Shown here: piece by piece, positions 45,529 through 57,479 of the stretch
Layout: every line of letters starts with the position of its first letter
Position numbering within the stretch: position 1 is the stretch's first letter
Source: Staphylococcus hsinchuensis
GTDB taxonomy: Bacteria > Bacillota > Bacilli > Staphylococcales > Staphylococcaceae
Direction of reading: 5' to 3'
Length of the DNA: 64,000 nt
Assembly (NCBI RefSeq): GCF_038789205.1
Contig: NZ_CP128356.1
Coordinates: 17,647 to 81,646, forward strand
The notes under the pieces: generated by a model
Databases searched by the model: none
Told to the model about the DNA's origin: nothing
Seen by the model: the letters and a program-made list of their open reading frames with translations, nothing else
Position numbers and translations under genes: made by a program

Positions 45529-48500
45529 ATGGGGAATAAACAAGGTTTATTACCAAATAAGTTAAATAAGTACTCTATCAGAAAATTCACAGTGGGTACT
45601 GCGTCGTTGCTTGTGGGAGCAACACTTGTTTTTGGAATTGGAAGTGAGGCGCAAGCAGCAGAATTAGATACGATCACAAAAGAAGATGTTAAGAGCCAAG
45701 ACAAAGGTGAAGCATTAGACATAAAAAATATTAAAGAATCAGAAAAAGATGTTACTACTGAGGATGACAACAATGCGCAAGTACAAAATAGTGCTCAGAC
45801 AGTTGACAAATCAGAAAATTCCAATGACACTGCTGTTGAATCTACGAATGACAGTGTGAAAACAGATGAAACAAAAGAAACATCGGAAAATAAATCTGCA
45901 CAAGATGATGATAACATTAAAGAGGACTCAAATACTCAAGAAGAATCAACGAATACATCATCACAATCTTCTGAAGTTCCTCAAACTAAAAAAGACACAA
46001 ATGAAACATCAGAAACAGCAATAGATGAAGATGCATCTACCAAAGAACAAAATAATAAAGACAACGATACTGCACAAGATGATGATAACATTAAAGAGGA
46101 CTCAAATACTCAAGAAGAATCAACGAATACATCATCACAATCTTCTGAAGTTCCTCAAACTAAAAAAGACACAAATGAAACATCAGAAACAGCAATAGAT
46201 GAAGATGCATCTACCAAAGAACAAAATAATAAAGACAACGATACTGCACAAGATGATGATAACATTAAAGAGGACTCAAATACTCAAGAAGAATCAACGA
46301 ATACATCATCACAATCTTCTGAAGATTCTCAAACTAAAAAAGAACAACCAGACAAATCATCTAATTCAATTAAAGAGCCAGATAAACAACAAGAAGAAGT
46401 AGCAAAAGAAGAAAAAGCTACTACTGAAATAGCTGATAAAAATAAAGAATTAGAATTAAAGAATAATAAAACTGATAAAAATGAAGAATCTGAATTAGAA
46501 AGTAACTTATCTTCTTCAGAAAATAAGAAGGATACAGTTGAATCTTTCTTAAATAGTCAACTGTCCGATTCAGAAACCAAAAAAATCATGGAAAATGCTA
46601 ACATTGACTATGATAAAGCAACAGATGAAGAAATTAATACAGAAATTTTAAGAGCGTCATTAATTGAAATGGCGAACAATAAGAAAAAAACAGAAACTTT
46701 AGCAACACCACAAAGAACTATGTTCCGTGCTATGGCTACACCAACAGCATTGCGTGCAGCAGTTAACCAAGATGAAGAACTACAAAAATCTTTAGGTTAC
46801 ACAGATGATTATACATTTGCTTCAATGTTATTTGATCCAGGTAAATTAGATTCTGATGACGCATTAAATAGTAATATAATTCCATTTGACCTACATAGTT
46901 ACATGTCAGGAGCAAACTCTGGAAACAGATATAAAATTGATTTGAAATTAGATCCAATTATTGCTGAGCATGTCACTAAAATTTCAGCGAATCCTTCTGG
47001 AAGCAATAAACCCGTTGAGTTTGTAAGAATTAAAGATGAAAATGGTAATCTAACAGATACTTGGGAAGTCAACTTTATTCGTGCAAATGATGGTTTATTT
47101 GGAGGCGCAGAAATTCTTTCACAATATACTGCTAAGAATGGCAAAATAGAATTGGACGATACAGTTGGTAATATCGTATCTAACGCTGGCAATTTATCTA
47201 ATAATAAATTGAATTATCAGGTGTTTGTTCGAGATTCTAAAGAAAATAAAATTGTTCGTACTTCTGAAAGCAGTGGTTATTTCTTAACAAAAGCTGATAA
47301 TGATTTAGTTAATTTAGAAAATAATGTATCTACAGAAAATAATAATGCATTTAAAGCAAGTAGCGGTTCAGCTACATATAATAAAGATGTTGGAGAATTT
47401 GGTGGTATTTTAATTGACCAACAAATCATGAAGAACGGTATTTTCTCATATAGTAAAACAAAAGCTAACCAATGGTCATACAATTATCAAATTGATAAAG
47501 ACTTACTACCATATATCGAAGGTGTAGAATTGCATCAATACGATTATAAAGGCTTAGAGGGTTTTGACAAAAATTATGATGCCAAAAATAAAGTTGCTAA
47601 CTTAACCATTGACGAGGTTGGTAATGGCACAATTACGAGTGACAATTTAAACAAATTAATCGAATTTAATAATGCATTACCAGAAACTGTAGGCGTTAGA
47701 GTCGTACTTAAATTGAATCAAAGCGTAAATAACATTTTAACAAAAGATGCAAAATATGATTCAGAAGGTAATTTGATTAGAGAAACAATAAAACAAAAAG
47801 AAGACTTCACATTTGCTGGTTATTTAACGGATAGTAAAGGGGCATTAATTAATAATACTTTAGGTACTTCAACACTAGCGCTACAAGATTATGATAAAGA
47901 TGGTCTATTAGATAGATATGAACGTCAAGTATCATTATCTGATGCAGAAAGCGAAGATACTGATGGCGATGGTAAGAATGATGGCGATGAAGTTATAAAT
48001 TACAAAACATCACCACTTGTAGGCAAACCGCAAGCAGCAGATATTACAACAGAAGACACAGTCGTTTCTGGTTCTGTTCCTCTTAAAGAAGGTGCAGCAA
48101 CACAAACAGCTAAAGTAATTAATGCAGAGGGCACAACAGTTGGTACAACAACTGTAAATTCAGATGGCACATTCTCAGTGTCAATTCCAAATTCACCAGA
48201 AGGTACCTATACTATTGCAATTGATTCACCAAATTATGATAATGATGAAGTAAACACTTTTGAAATTGTTGATAATTCTAAACTACCAGCACCATCTATT
48301 AATCCTGTTGACGATAACGATCAACAAATTGTTGTAAATGGTACGTCAGGTTCAACTGTGACAGTAACAGATAGTAATAATAATGTTTTAGGTACTGTAA
48401 CAATTCCAGCAGATGATACAAGTGCAGCAATTAATGTTGATACTCCTTTAGAAGCAGGTACAGTATTAACTTCAACAGCTAGTAAGGACGGCAAAACAAG

Positions 48501-51500
48501 TGATGTATCTGATCAAATCACAGTAACAGATGCGACAGCGCCAGATGCACCAACATTAGATGAAGTAAATACAGATGCAACACAAGTTACAGGTCAAGCA
48601 GAACCTGGTTCAACTGTGACAGTTGCATTCCCTGGTGGTGGAAAAGCATCAACAACTGCAGACGATGCAGGTAATTTCATAGTAGATATTCCATCAGAAG
48701 TAAATCTAGAAGGTGGCGAGACGTTTACGGCGACTGCTACAGATAAAACTGGCAATGAATCTGAGCCAAGTACAACAACGGTTGTTGATACTACGGCGCC
48801 AGATGCACCGACAGTTAATGATGTAACAAGTAATGACAAAGTAATAAACGGCACAGCAGAACCAAATTCAACAGTTAAATTAACGTTCCCTGATGGCACA
48901 ACTGCTACGGGTACTACAGATAGTAACGGAAACTATACAGTAGACATTCCAGAGAATATGTCACTCAAAGGCGGCGAGATAATTAGCGCTACTTCAAGTG
49001 ACGCAGAAGGTAATGAATCTGAAAGTGCAACTACAACAGTTGTTGATGCGACTGCTCCAGACGCACCAACAATAAATGAAGTTGACACAAATGCCACTGA
49101 AGTTAATGGTACAGCAGAACCAAATTCAACAGTAACTGTAACGTTCCCTGATGGCACAACTGCTACGGGTACAGCGGATGATCAAGGGAATTATACAATC
49201 GAAATACCATCAAATGTTGATTTAAGAAATGGTAATAAAATAGAAGCTGTATCAGCAGATGAAGCTGGTAATGTATCTGGACCAGGTACGACAACAGTTG
49301 CAGGTGAAGATACAGCAACAGCACCTACAATTAATAACGTGACTAGTGATGATACACGAATCACTGGTACAGCGGATGCAGGTAATACAGTTACAATTAC
49401 CTTCCCTGACGGCACAACTGCTACGGGTACTGCAGATGACCAAGGTAATTACACAATTGATGTTCCATCTAATGTTGATCTAAACGGTGGCGAAGAAATT
49501 CAAGTTAAAGCGACGGATAATAGAGGACGCGATTCAGTAACTGTTACAACAACTGCTACTGATGTAACAGCGCCAGACGCACCGGTTGTTAACGGAGTAT
49601 CAAGTGACGCTACTCAAGTTACAGGTCAAGCAGAACCTGGTTCAACAGTAACTGTAACTTTCCCTGACGGTACAACTGCTACGGGTACTACAGATGACGA
49701 AGGTAATTATACAATTGATATTCCAACAGGTGTAAAACTAGAAGGTGGTGAAGAAATTACTGCTACAGCTACTGATAATACTGGTAATGTATCTGATACA
49801 GGGGCTACGAATGTTACAGATACAACAGCGCCAGACGCACCAGTTGTTAACGGGGTATCAAGTGACGCTACTCAAGTTACAGGTCAAGCAGAACCTGGCT
49901 CAACAGTAACAGTGACATTCCCTGATGGTACAACTGCTACGGGTAAAGTTGATGAAGACGGTAACTATACAATTGAAATACCTTCGAATTTGAATCTAGT
50001 AGGTGGAGAAAACATAACTGCTAGTACAAGAGATGAATCTGGAAATGAATCAGAAAGTACAGAAACAACAGTTGTTGATGCAACAGCTCCAGACGCACCA
50101 ACTGTGAATGACGTGACTAGTGACGCTACTCAAGTTACAGGTCAAGCAGAACCTGGTTCAACAGTAACTGTAACGTTCCCTGATGGTACAACTGCTACGG
50201 GTACAGCGAATGATCAAGGGAATTTCACAATTGATATTCCAACAGGTGTAGAACTAGAAGGCGGCGAAGAAATCTTAGCTACAGCTACAGATGATAACGG
50301 GAATACTTCAAAAACTACTACTACTACCGTTACAGACACAACAGCTCCAGACGCACCAACTGTGAATGACGTGACTAGTGACGCTACTCAAGTTACAGGT
50401 CAAGCAGAACCTGGTTCAACAGTAACTGTAACGTTCCCTGATGGTACAACTGCTACGGGTACTGCAGATGATCAAGGGAATTTCACAATTGATATTCCAT
50501 CCAATGTTGACCTAAACGGTGGCGAAGAGCTACAAGTAACGGCAACTGACAAAGACGGCAATACTTCTGAACCAAGCTCAGCGAACGTTACAGACACAAC
50601 TGCTCCTGATGCACCAACGGTGAATGATGTGACTAGTGACGCTACTCAAGTTACAGGTCAAGCAGAACCTGGTTCAACAGTAACTGTAACGTTCCCTGAT
50701 GGTACAACTGCTACGGGTACTGCAGATGATCAAGGGAATTTCACAATTGATATTCCATCCAATGTTGACCTAAACGGTGGCGAAGAGCTACAAGTAACGG
50801 CAACTGACAAAGACGGCAATACTTCTGAACCAAGCTCAGCGAACGTTACAGACACAACTGCTCCTGATGCACCAACGGTGAATGATGTGACTAGTGACGC
50901 TACTCAAGTTACAGGTCAAGCAGAACCTGGTTCAACAGTAACTGTAACGTTCCCTGATGGTACAACTGCTACGGGTACTGCAGATGATCAAGGGAATTTC
51001 ACAATTGATATTCCATCCAATGTTGACCTAAACGGTGGCGAAGAGCTACAAGTAACGGCAACTGACAAAGGCGGCAATACTTCTGAACCAAGCTCAGCGA
51101 ACGTTACAGACACAACAGCACCAGACGCACCAACTGTGAATGACGTGACTAGTGACGCTACTCAAGTTACAGGTCAAGCAGAACCTGGTTCAACAGTAAC
51201 TGTAACGTTCCCTGATGGTACAACTGCTACGGGTACTGCAGATGATCAAGGGAATTTCACAATTGATATTCCATCCAATGTTGACCTAAACGGTGGCGAA
51301 GAGCTACAAGTAACAGCAACTGACAAAGACGGCAATACTTCTGAACCAAGCTCAGCGAACGTTACAGACACAACAGCACCAGACGCACCAACTGTGAATG
51401 ACGTGACTAGTGACGCTACTCAAGTTACAGGTCAAGCAGAACCTGGTTCAACAGTAACTGTAACGTTCCCTGATGGTACAACTGCTACGGGTACTGCAGA

Positions 51501-52665
51501 TGATCAAGGGAATTTCACAATTGATATTCCATCCAATGTTGACCTAAACGGTGGCGAAGAGCTACAAGTAACGGCAACTGACAAAGGCGGCAATACTTCT
51601 GAAAGTACCAATACGACTGTAATCGATTCTGATGACAACTCTGATAACGGAAATAATTCAGGTGCTGGAGACAATTCAGATTCTGATAACAACTCTGATA
51701 GCGGAGATAATTCAAATGCTGGAGACAATTCAGATTCTGATAACAACTCTGATAGCGGAGATAATTCAAATGCTGGAGACAATTCAGATTCTGATAACAA
51801 CTCTGGTAACGGAAATAATTCAGGTGCTGGAGACAATTCAGATTCTGATAACAACTCTGGTAACGGAGATAATTCAAATGCTGGAGACAATTCAGATTCT
51901 GATAACAACTCTGATAGCGGAGATAATTCAAATGCTGGAGACAATTCAGATTCTGATAACAACTCTGATAGCGGAGATAATTCAAATGCTGGAGACAATT
52001 CAGATTCTGATAACAACTCTGATAGCGGAGATAATTCAAATGCTGGAGACAATTCAGATTCTGATAACAACTCTGGTAACGGAGATAATTCAAATGCTGG
52101 AGACAATTCAGATTCTGATAACAACTCTGGTAACGGAAATAATTCAGGTGCTGGAGACAATTCAGATTCTGATAACAACTCTGGTAACGGAAATAATTCA
52201 GGTGCTGGAGACAATTCAGATTCTGATAACAACTCTGGTAACGGAAATAATTCAGGTGCTGGAGACAATTCAGATTCTGATAACAACTCTGGTAACGGAG
52301 ATAATTCAAATGCTGGAGACAATTCAGATTCTGATAACAACTCTGATAGCGGAGATAATTCAAATGCTGGAGACAATTCAGATTCTGATAACAACTCTGA
52401 TAGCGGAGATAATTCAAATGCTGGAGACAATTCAGATTCTAATAACAACTCTAATAACGAAGATAATTCAAGCTCTAACAAAGATTCAATTAATCAAGAC
52501 TCAAATGTAAATAGTAATGATAGTAAACATGATAAACAAAATGAATTACCAGAAACGGGTGAAAAAGAAGTACGTAATGGTACATTATTTGGAACGTTAT
52601 TTGCTGGTTTAGGTTCTCTATTATTATTTACCAAACGTCGTAGAAAAGAAAATGATAAAAAATAA
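45529..52665 (+). CDS. Giant LPXTG-anchored repeat adhesin (Bap/Sdr-like)
   Basis: 2378 residues, cell-wall surface protein. It has a YSIRK-G/S signal peptide ([22 protein letters not shown]) cut near AEAQA-A, and a Ser/Glu/Thr-rich stretch with 58-residue repeats. A non-repetitive A region follows (to about residue 780), ending in a calcium-binding motif [12 protein letters not shown] and [12 protein letters not shown]. Then come about fourteen Ig-like repeats of 86 residues (TAPDAP...[17 protein letters not shown]), 14 units of an 18-residue Asp/Ser/Asn-rich stalk, and LPETG near residue 2340 with hydrophobic helix and KRRRK tail for sortase A. Likely role: intercellular adhesion or biofilm. 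It looks intact, which is notable for such repeats. Confidence 0.93.
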   Translation: MGNKQGLLPNKLNKYSIRKFTVGTASLLVGATLVFGIGSEAQAAELDTITKEDVKSQDKGEALDIKNIKESEKDVTTEDDNNAQVQNSAQTVDKSENSNDTAVESTNDSVKTDETKETSENKSAQDDDNIKEDSNTQEESTNTSSQSSEVPQTKKDTNETSETAIDEDASTKEQNNKDNDTAQDDDNIKEDSNTQEESTNTSSQSSEVPQTKKDTNETSETAIDEDASTKEQNNKDNDTAQDDDNIKEDSNTQEESTNTSSQSSEDSQTKKEQPDKSSNSIKEPDKQQEEVAKEEKATTEIADKNKELELKNNKTDKNEESELESNLSSSENKKDTVESFLNSQLSDSETKKIMENANIDYDKATDEEINTEILRASLIEMANNKKKTETLATPQRTMFRAMATPTALRAAVNQDEELQKSLGYTDDYTFASMLFDPGKLDSDDALNSNIIPFDLHSYMSGANSGNRYKIDLKLDPIIAEHVTKISANPSGSNKPVEFVRIKDENGNLTDTWEVNFIRANDGLFGGAEILSQYTAKNGKIELDDTVGNIVSNAGNLSNNKLNYQVFVRDSKENKIVRTSESSGYFLTKADNDLVNLENNVSTENNNAFKASSGSATYNKDVGEFGGILIDQQIMKNGIFSYSKTKANQWSYNYQIDKDLLPYIEGVELHQYDYKGLEGFDKNYDAKNKVANLTIDEVGNGTITSDNLNKLIEFNNALPETVGVRVVLKLNQSVNNILTKDAKYDSEGNLIRETIKQKEDFTFAGYLTDSKGALINNTLGTSTLALQDYDKDGLLDRYERQVSLSDAESEDTDGDGKNDGDEVINYKTSPLVGKPQAADITTEDTVVSGSVPLKEGAATQTAKVINAEGTTVGTTTVNSDGTFSVSIPNSPEGTYTIAIDSPNYDNDEVNTFEIVDNSKLPAPSINPVDDNDQQIVVNGTSGSTVTVTDSNNNVLGTVTIPADDTSAAINVDTPLEAGTVLTSTASKDGKTSDVSDQITVTDATAPDAPTLDEVNTDATQVTGQAEPGSTVTVAFPGGGKASTTADDAGNFIVDIPSEVNLEGGETFTATATDKTGNESEPSTTTVVDTTAPDAPTVNDVTSNDKVINGTAEPNSTVKLTFPDGTTATGTTDSNGNYTVDIPENMSLKGGEIISATSSDAEGNESESATTTVVDATAPDAPTINEVDTNATEVNGTAEPNSTVTVTFPDGTTATGTADDQGNYTIEIPSNVDLRNGNKIEAVSADEAGNVSGPGTTTVAGEDTATAPTINNVTSDDTRITGTADAGNTVTITFPDGTTATGTADDQGNYTIDVPSNVDLNGGEEIQVKATDNRGRDSVTVTTTATDVTAPDAPVVNGVSSDATQVTGQAEPGSTVTVTFPDGTTATGTTDDEGNYTIDIPTGVKLEGGEEITATATDNTGNVSDTGATNVTDTTAPDAPVVNGVSSDATQVTGQAEPGSTVTVTFPDGTTATGKVDEDGNYTIEIPSNLNLVGGENITASTRDESGNESESTETTVVDATAPDAPTVNDVTSDATQVTGQAEPGSTVTVTFPDGTTATGTANDQGNFTIDIPTGVELEGGEEILATATDDNGNTSKTTTTTVTDTTAPDAPTVNDVTSDATQVTGQAEPGSTVTVTFPDGTTATGTADDQGNFTIDIPSNVDLNGGEELQVTATDKDGNTSEPSSANVTDTTAPDAPTVNDVTSDATQVTGQAEPGSTVTVTFPDGTTATGTADDQGNFTIDIPSNVDLNGGEELQVTATDKDGNTSEPSSANVTDTTAPDAPTVNDVTSDATQVTGQAEPGSTVTVTFPDGTTATGTADDQGNFTIDIPSNVDLNGGEELQVTATDKGGNTSEPSSANVTDTTAPDAPTVNDVTSDATQVTGQAEPGSTVTVTFPDGTTATGTADDQGNFTIDIPSNVDLNGGEELQVTATDKDGNTSEPSSANVTDTTAPDAPTVNDVTSDATQVTGQAEPGSTVTVTFPDGTTATGTADDQGNFTIDIPSNVDLNGGEELQVTATDKGGNTSESTNTTVIDSDDNSDNGNNSGAGDNSDSDNNSDSGDNSNAGDNSDSDNNSDSGDNSNAGDNSDSDNNSGNGNNSGAGDNSDSDNNSGNGDNSNAGDNSDSDNNSDSGDNSNAGDNSDSDNNSDSGDNSNAGDNSDSDNNSDSGDNSNAGDNSDSDNNSGNGDNSNAGDNSDSDNNSGNGNNSGAGDNSDSDNNSGNGNNSGAGDNSDSDNNSGNGNNSGAGDNSDSDNNSGNGDNSNAGDNSDSDNNSDSGDNSNAGDNSDSDNNSDSGDNSNAGDNSDSNNNSNNEDNSSSNKDSINQDSNVNSNDSKHDKQNELPETGEKEVRNGTLFGTLFAGLGSLLLFTKRRRKENDKK
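45898..46330 (+). repeat. 174-bp tandem repeats in the adhesin N-terminal region
   Basis: Units start at 45898, 46072 and 46246 (the last partial). The first two are virtually identical and encode the 58-residue block starting [17 protein letters not shown]. Confidence 0.9.
48529..51624 (+). repeat. 258-bp Ig-like repeats of the adhesin
   Basis: Twelve units with the D-x-TAPDAP start at 258-bp spacing or close to it; two more divergent units lie upstream. The last five, starting at 50335, 50593, 50851, 51109 and 51367, are almost identical at DNA level, showing recent expansion or homogenisation. Within these, only a Lys-Asp-Gly/Lys-Gly-Gly change and a few silent bases vary. Confidence 0.92.
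51670..52425 (+). repeat. Fourteen 54-bp stalk repeats of the adhesin
   Basis: Each encodes DNSDSDNN plus one of three 10-residue variants ([30 protein letters not shown]). Variants are arranged in blocks, suggesting multi-unit duplications. Because 54 is divisible by three, long spurious open frames appear on both strands. Confidence 0.93.
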
Positions 52666-52692
52666 ATATTTAAATTATTGTAAATAAGTACA

Positions 52693-52726
52693 GGGCTCTC
52701 CACTTACAAAGGTGGAGAGCCCATTT
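52693..52726 (+). terminator. Terminator of the adhesin gene
   Basis: GGGCTCTCCAC / GTGGAGAGCCC stem with an eight-base loop. The IS431 copy begins right after, replacing the expected T-tract. Confidence 0.8.
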
Positions 52727-53516
52727 GGTTCTGTTGCAAAGTAAAAAAATATAGCTAACCACTAATATGTCATGTCAGTGTTCGTTTAACTTGCTAGCAT
52801 GATGCTAATTTCGTGGCATGGCGAAAATCCGTAGATCTGAAGAGACCTGCGGTTCTTTTTATATAGAGCGTAAATACATTCAATACCTTTTAAAGTATTC
52901 TTTGCCGTATTGATACTTTGATATCTTGTCTTTCTTACTTTAATATGACGGTGATCTTGCTCAATGAGATTATTCAGATATTTCGATGTACAATGACAGT
53001 CAGGTTTAAGTTTAAAAGCTTTAATTACTTTAGTCATTGCGACCTTCGTTGAAGGTGCCTGATCTGTAATTACCTTTTGAGGTTTACCAAATTGTTTAAT
53101 GAGACGTTTGATAAATGCATATGCTGAATGATTATCTCGTTGCTTACGCAACCAAATATCTAATGTATGTCCCTCTGCATCAATGGCACGATATAAATAG
53201 TTCCATTTTCCTTTTATTTTGATGTACGTCTCATCAATACGCCATTTGTAATAAGCTTTTTTATGCTTTTTCTTCCAAATTTGATATAAAATCGGGGCAT
53301 ATTCTTGAACCCAACGGTAGACCGTTGAATGATGAACGTTTACACCACGTTCCCTTAATATTTCAGATATATCACGATAACTCAATGCATATCTTAGATA
53401 GTAGCCAACGGCTACAGTGATGACGTCCTTGTTAAATTGTTTATATCTGAAATAGTTCATACAGAAGACTCCTTTTTGTTAAAATTATACTATAAATTCA
53501 ACTTTGCAACAGAACC
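52727..53516 (-). mobile_element. IS431: IS431/IS257 copy 6
   Basis: 790 bp, complete. It abuts the adhesin terminator on one side; with copy 7 (inverse) it brackets putP. Confidence 0.97.
52786..53460 (-). CDS. tnp: IS431 transposase (copy 6)
   Basis: 224 residues, intact. Substitutions KWNYLY and MTKVIKAF distinguish it. Confidence 0.96.
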   Translation of the reverse strand: MNYFRYKQFNKDVITVAVGYYLRYALSYRDISEILRERGVNVHHSTVYRWVQEYAPILYQIWKKKHKKAYYKWRIDETYIKIKGKWNYLYRAIDAEGHTLDIWLRKQRDNHSAYAFIKRLIKQFGKPQKVITDQAPSTKVAMTKVIKAFKLKPDCHCTSKYLNNLIEQDHRHIKVRKTRYQSINTAKNTLKGIECIYALYKKNRRSLQIYGFSPCHEISIMLAS

Positions 53517-53645
53517 TTTAGAGCAATCTCCAAAATTATAGGTTTATTCTTATATCTCTAAGTCTTTTTTGTCGCTTATAACGCAAATATGAGCCATATA
53601 AAATACATTTATCTATACAATTAGGTTACACTTATCCATACAAAT

Positions 53646-53689
53646 AACGTCCATTTCTATTCTATATTAATAAAATAAAAATGGACGTT
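53646..53689. terminator. Terminator near the putP 3' end
   Basis: AACGTCCATTT / AAATGGACGTT stem with T-tract on the plus side. It lies 12 bp beyond the putP stop on the minus strand. Confidence 0.65.
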
Positions 53690-53700
53690 TTTTATATACA

Positions 53701-55245
53701 CTATTTGTGTTTCACCTTCGTAAGTAATCTGATGTTTTCAATTTCTTTTTTTACATTATATTCGGGTTTTTTAGTCAATAAACTTACAATATAAGTAACT
53801 ATTAAACTAACTAGAAAACCTGGTATAATTTCATATAAATTAAAGAAATCATTGTATTTTCCTAATGGTTTAACAAATACAATCCATAAAATGACAACGA
53901 CAGTGCCAGATACCATACCGCTGATAGCTCCTGTCCTACTTAACCCTTTCCAATATAATGAAAAAATAACAAGTGGTCCAAAAGCAGCTCCGAATCCTGC
54001 CCATGCATTACCAACTAAATTTAATATAGTATCATTGGGGTGCCATGCAATAATAATAGCAATACAAGCTACTATTAATACAGAGAGTCTACCAACTAAT
54101 AAAAATTCTTTTTGGTGTTTCTTCGCTGTTTCCTCTCCTCGAAACAATTTATAAAAGTCTTCTGTTAACGAACTTGAAGTAACTAATAGTTGTGAAGAAA
54201 TCGTACTCATAATTGCTGCAAGAATAGCTGCTAGTAAAAATCCTCCTACAAGTGGATGGAATAAAATTTGTCCCATTATTATAAATAATGTTTCAGGGTC
54301 TTGAAGCGTCAAATCTTGTTTATCTACAAATACAATACCCGTTAAGCCAACGACAACAGATCCAAGCAAACTAATAGCCATCCACCCAATACCAAACCTT
54401 CTTGCTGTTGTAAGTTGTTTTACTGATTGAATAGACATAAATCGTACAAGAATATGTGGCTGGCCAAAATAGCCTAACCCCCATGCAAAAAAGGAAATAA
54501 TACCAATTAATGTTGTCCCTTTGAATATGTCTAAATTGGTAGGTTTTAAATCGGCAGCTTGTGAGAATGTATCTAAGCCGTTCAGTTGTAACATTGCAAC
54601 AACTGGAACCATTATCATTGCAATAAACATGACTACCCCTTGGAAGAAATCAGTTAAAGAAACTGCTAGGTAGCCTCCGAAAAATGTATAAGCAATAACA
54701 ATTATGGCCACTAGGATTAACCCTAAGTGGTAATCTAGGCCAAAAGCACTATTAAATAATTTACCACCTGAAACCATACCAGAATGGGTATATAAAGTGA
54801 AAAAAATGACAATGATTGAACCAGAGATAATTTTAATGATATTAGACTGATCGTCTAATCGGTTTTTAAAAAAGTCAGGAATAGTTATGGAATCATTTGC
54901 CTTTTCTGTGTAAATACGTAAGCGTGGTGCTACAACAAAATAGTTTATATATGCTCCTAATGTTAAGCCAAATGCTAACCATATAGCAGACAATCCTGTG
55001 GAATAAACTTCTCCCGGCAATCCCATAATCATCCATCCACTCATGTCTGATGCACCGGCAGATAAAGCTGTTACATATGGACCGATACTACGTCCACCTA
55101 ACATATATTCACTGACATTACTGGTAGCTTTTTTGTAGCCATAATAACCAATGATAAGTAAGATAATAAAATAAAAGCAAATCATTATGTATGTTTGCCA
55201 ATTAGGATTAACTTGTTGAGAAAAAGTAGCTCCTAAAATACTCAT
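53701..55245 (-). CDS. putP: Sodium/proline symporter PutP
   Basis: 514 residues, 13 membrane helices of the SSS family. It has the sodium-site region [19 protein letters not shown] near the N-terminus, [16 protein letters not shown] and [20 protein letters not shown] in helix 9 (Na+ site Ser residues). It imports proline for osmoprotection and nutrition. The ATG follows AAAGGAG. It is normally a chromosomal gene; here it lies between inverted IS431 copies. Confidence 0.94.
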   Translation of the reverse strand: MSILGATFSQQVNPNWQTYIMICFYFIILLIIGYYGYKKATSNVSEYMLGGRSIGPYVTALSAGASDMSGWMIMGLPGEVYSTGLSAIWLAFGLTLGAYINYFVVAPRLRIYTEKANDSITIPDFFKNRLDDQSNIIKIISGSIIVIFFTLYTHSGMVSGGKLFNSAFGLDYHLGLILVAIIVIAYTFFGGYLAVSLTDFFQGVVMFIAMIMVPVVAMLQLNGLDTFSQAADLKPTNLDIFKGTTLIGIISFFAWGLGYFGQPHILVRFMSIQSVKQLTTARRFGIGWMAISLLGSVVVGLTGIVFVDKQDLTLQDPETLFIIMGQILFHPLVGGFLLAAILAAIMSTISSQLLVTSSSLTEDFYKLFRGEETAKKHQKEFLLVGRLSVLIVACIAIIIAWHPNDTILNLVGNAWAGFGAAFGPLVIFSLYWKGLSRTGAISGMVSGTVVVILWIVFVKPLGKYNDFFNLYEIIPGFLVSLIVTYIVSLLTKKPEYNVKKEIENIRLLTKVKHK

Positions 55246-55340
55246 AATAATATTTAAATCTCCTTTAAAATAAAAATTAGAATTGCATAAATTTAATTAT
55301 ACATTAACAAAAAAATATTTAAACCTTTTATGTTGTTAGA

Positions 55341-56133
55341 GGTTCTGTTGCAAAGTTAATTTTATAGTATAATTTTAACAAAAAAGGAGCGTTCTCTATG
55401 AATTATTTTAGATATAAGCAATTTAATAAAGATGTAATAACTGTAGCCGTCGGCTATTACTTAAGATACGCGCTTAGTTATCGTGATATATCTGAAATAC
55501 TAAGAGAACGCGGCGTTAACGTTCATCATTCAACGATCTACCGTTGGGTTCAAGAATATGCTCCTATTTTGTATCAAATTTGGAAGAAAAAGCATAAAAA
55601 AGCTTATTATAAATGGCGCGTTGATGAGACATACATTAAAATAAAAGGAAAATGGTGCTATTTATATCGTGCCATTGATGCAGATGGTCATACATTGGAT
55701 ATTTGGTTACGTAAGAAACGAGATAATCATTCAGCATATGCGTTTATTAAGCGACTTATTAAACAATTTGGTAAACCTCAAATGATAATTACAGACCAGG
55801 CACCTTCGACGAAGGTGGCAATGTCTAAGTTGATTAAAGATTTTAAACTTAATCCCGACTGTCATTGTACATCTAAATATCTTAATAACCTCATTGAGCA
55901 GGATCACCGTCATATTAAAGTGAGAAAGACGAGATATCAAAGCGTCAATACGGCAAAGAATACACTCAAAGGTATTGAATGTATTTATGGTCTATATAAA
56001 AAGAACCGTAGGTCTCTTCAGATCTACGGATTTTCGCCGTGCTACGAAATTAATCACATGTTGGCCAGTTAAGGGAATACTACCATGTTAAAATGATAAT
56101 TAGTTATATTTTTTCTGACTTTGCAACAGAACC
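55341..56133 (+). mobile_element. IS431: IS431/IS257 copy 7 (divergent lineage)
   Basis: 793 bp. It is flanked on both sides by GTTAGA immediately next to the ends, the only copy with a possible (6-bp) target repeat; the family usually makes 8 bp. Confidence 0.96.
55398..56072 (+). CDS. tnp: IS431 transposase (copy 7, lineage B)
   Basis: 224 residues, identical to copy 4. Confidence 0.96.
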   Translation: MNYFRYKQFNKDVITVAVGYYLRYALSYRDISEILRERGVNVHHSTIYRWVQEYAPILYQIWKKKHKKAYYKWRVDETYIKIKGKWCYLYRAIDADGHTLDIWLRKKRDNHSAYAFIKRLIKQFGKPQMIITDQAPSTKVAMSKLIKDFKLNPDCHCTSKYLNNLIEQDHRHIKVRKTRYQSVNTAKNTLKGIECIYGLYKKNRRSLQIYGFSPCYEINHMLAS

Positions 56134-56333
56134 GTTAGATATATATAATACAAGTATCAAAAAATATATAAATAAACGAACGCAAATCGTTTTTATTACC
56201 AGAGCCGATGCTACGCCAATAGCATCGGCTCTTTTAATTTCATAAAACAATATTAACACTTTTAAAGTTGTATATAAAGCGTTTTAAGTATAGTTAGAAT
56301 GATATTTCACATATGATAAATTAACATTTATAA

Positions 56334-56477
56334 TTAGGCGGTAAAATTAGGTAGATCTAGCTAATTTTAGGTAGTAAATTAGACACCTTCATAGTTTTTA
56401 GGTACTAAATTTAGGCGGTAAAAGATGAAAAAAATATATTTAGGTGGTAAAATTAGGTGGTAAATTAGGTACCTAAA
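56334..56477. repeat. Array of TTAGGTGGTAAA-type repeats (par centromere/operator)
   Basis: Eight TTAGG(C/T)(G/A)(G/C)TAAA-like elements, at 56334, 56347, 56367, 56398, 56411, 56439, 56453 and 56465, the last forming TTAGGTACCTAA. They end 13 bp before the par start, the position where pSK1 par has its binding-site repeats. Confidence 0.82.
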
Positions 56478-56489
56478 GAGAGGGTCATT

Positions 56490-57260
56490 ATGAAAACTAT
56501 TAAAATGTTAGCTGACGAATTAAATGTAACTAAACAAACTATTGTTAATAATGCTAAAAGTTTGAACATTACTTTTGAAAAAGAAAATGGTATTAATTAT
56601 ATTAATGAGAAAGATTGTCTAAAAATTGTAAATAAAATAACAAAAAAAGAAGATACAACGAAAAGTAAAATTTCAAATAGTAAAGAAATATTTAACGAAG
56701 ACGTTACAAAATTTAAAAATGAAGAAGATAATTATTCAAATAACTCTAATACATTAAAAACAAAAGTAAATGAATTAGAAAAGCAACTAGAAATATTTGA
56801 AACCCGATCTAAAAATGATGAGAAATATATTAAGAATTTAACAAAGCAGTTAGATCAACAAAATAGTAATGTTAATACACTGAATAAACTATTGGAAAAT
56901 CAACAAATATTAGCTTTAGAAAGTAATAAAAAGATTCAGAAACTAGAGAATCAATTAGAGGAAGAAAGACAGCTTAATTATTCTTTTGATACATCTTCTA
57001 ATGATAGACAAAACGTTAATGCGCAAGAAGCAACATTTACCGAAGAATCTAAAGATAATAATCAACAACAAGAGGAAAATCAAACGACAGATAAAGATAT
57101 AGATCCTAAAGTTATATTTGAAGAGAATAGGAATGAAGATATAAATCAATCAACTAATGCGAAGGAAAATGAACGAGTTGAAAAACAAGATCCTAATACT
57201 AATGATGAGGTCGAACGACCATCTAAAAAGGGATTTTGGAGTCGCTTGTTTGGTAACTAA
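56490..57260 (+). CDS. par: pSK1-type single-protein plasmid partition Par (DUF536-like)
   Basis: 256 residues in three parts. An N-terminal helix-turn-helix (MKTIKMLADELNVTKQTIVNNAK) is followed by a long coiled coil (about residues 85-165, KVNELEKQLEIFETRSKND...) and an acidic, low-complexity linker ending in an amphipathic tail KKGFWSRLFGN. This is the layout of pSK1 Par, which stabilises plasmids without an ATPase partner. It binds upstream repeats and autoregulates. The replication gene that should accompany it is absent, so it is probably a transplanted module. Confidence 0.85.
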   Translation: MKTIKMLADELNVTKQTIVNNAKSLNITFEKENGINYINEKDCLKIVNKITKKEDTTKSKISNSKEIFNEDVTKFKNEEDNYSNNSNTLKTKVNELEKQLEIFETRSKNDEKYIKNLTKQLDQQNSNVNTLNKLLENQQILALESNKKIQKLENQLEEERQLNYSFDTSSNDRQNVNAQEATFTEESKDNNQQQEENQTTDKDIDPKVIFEENRNEDINQSTNAKENERVEKQDPNTNDEVERPSKKGFWSRLFGN

Positions 57261-57267
57261 TTCTATT

Positions 57268-57307
57268 AAAAAGACACAAGAAGTTTATAAACTTCTTGTG
57301 TCTTTTT
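57268..57307 (+). terminator. Terminator after par
   Basis: AAAAAGACACAAGAAGTTTA / TAAACTTCTTGTGTCTTTTT, a perfect 20-bp stem. Confidence 0.9.
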
Positions 57308-57479
57308 ATGTGGATTGAACTTCTGATAATCATCGATTATGTAAATGGTTGGTATAAGATAAATAATTATATATACCTTATAAAATATAATAGCAATTAT
57401 GGTGTTAGGCATCATCACTCACCATATATAAGCTTTCTTATATGTTATTATTTAATTATATTAAAGAAAGATAAAAAGT

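Noticed and set aside
51670..52425. Regular direct repeats suggesting a CRISPR array
   Set aside because: Units are contiguous, in frame and without unique spacers; they encode protein. No cas genes are present. The same applies to the 96-bp array at 28 kb.
51504..52510. Three long frames (about 290-325 codons) inside the adhesin stalk, on both strands
   Set aside because: Shadows of the 54-bp period, which is divisible by three; no starts with ribosome sites and low-complexity translations.
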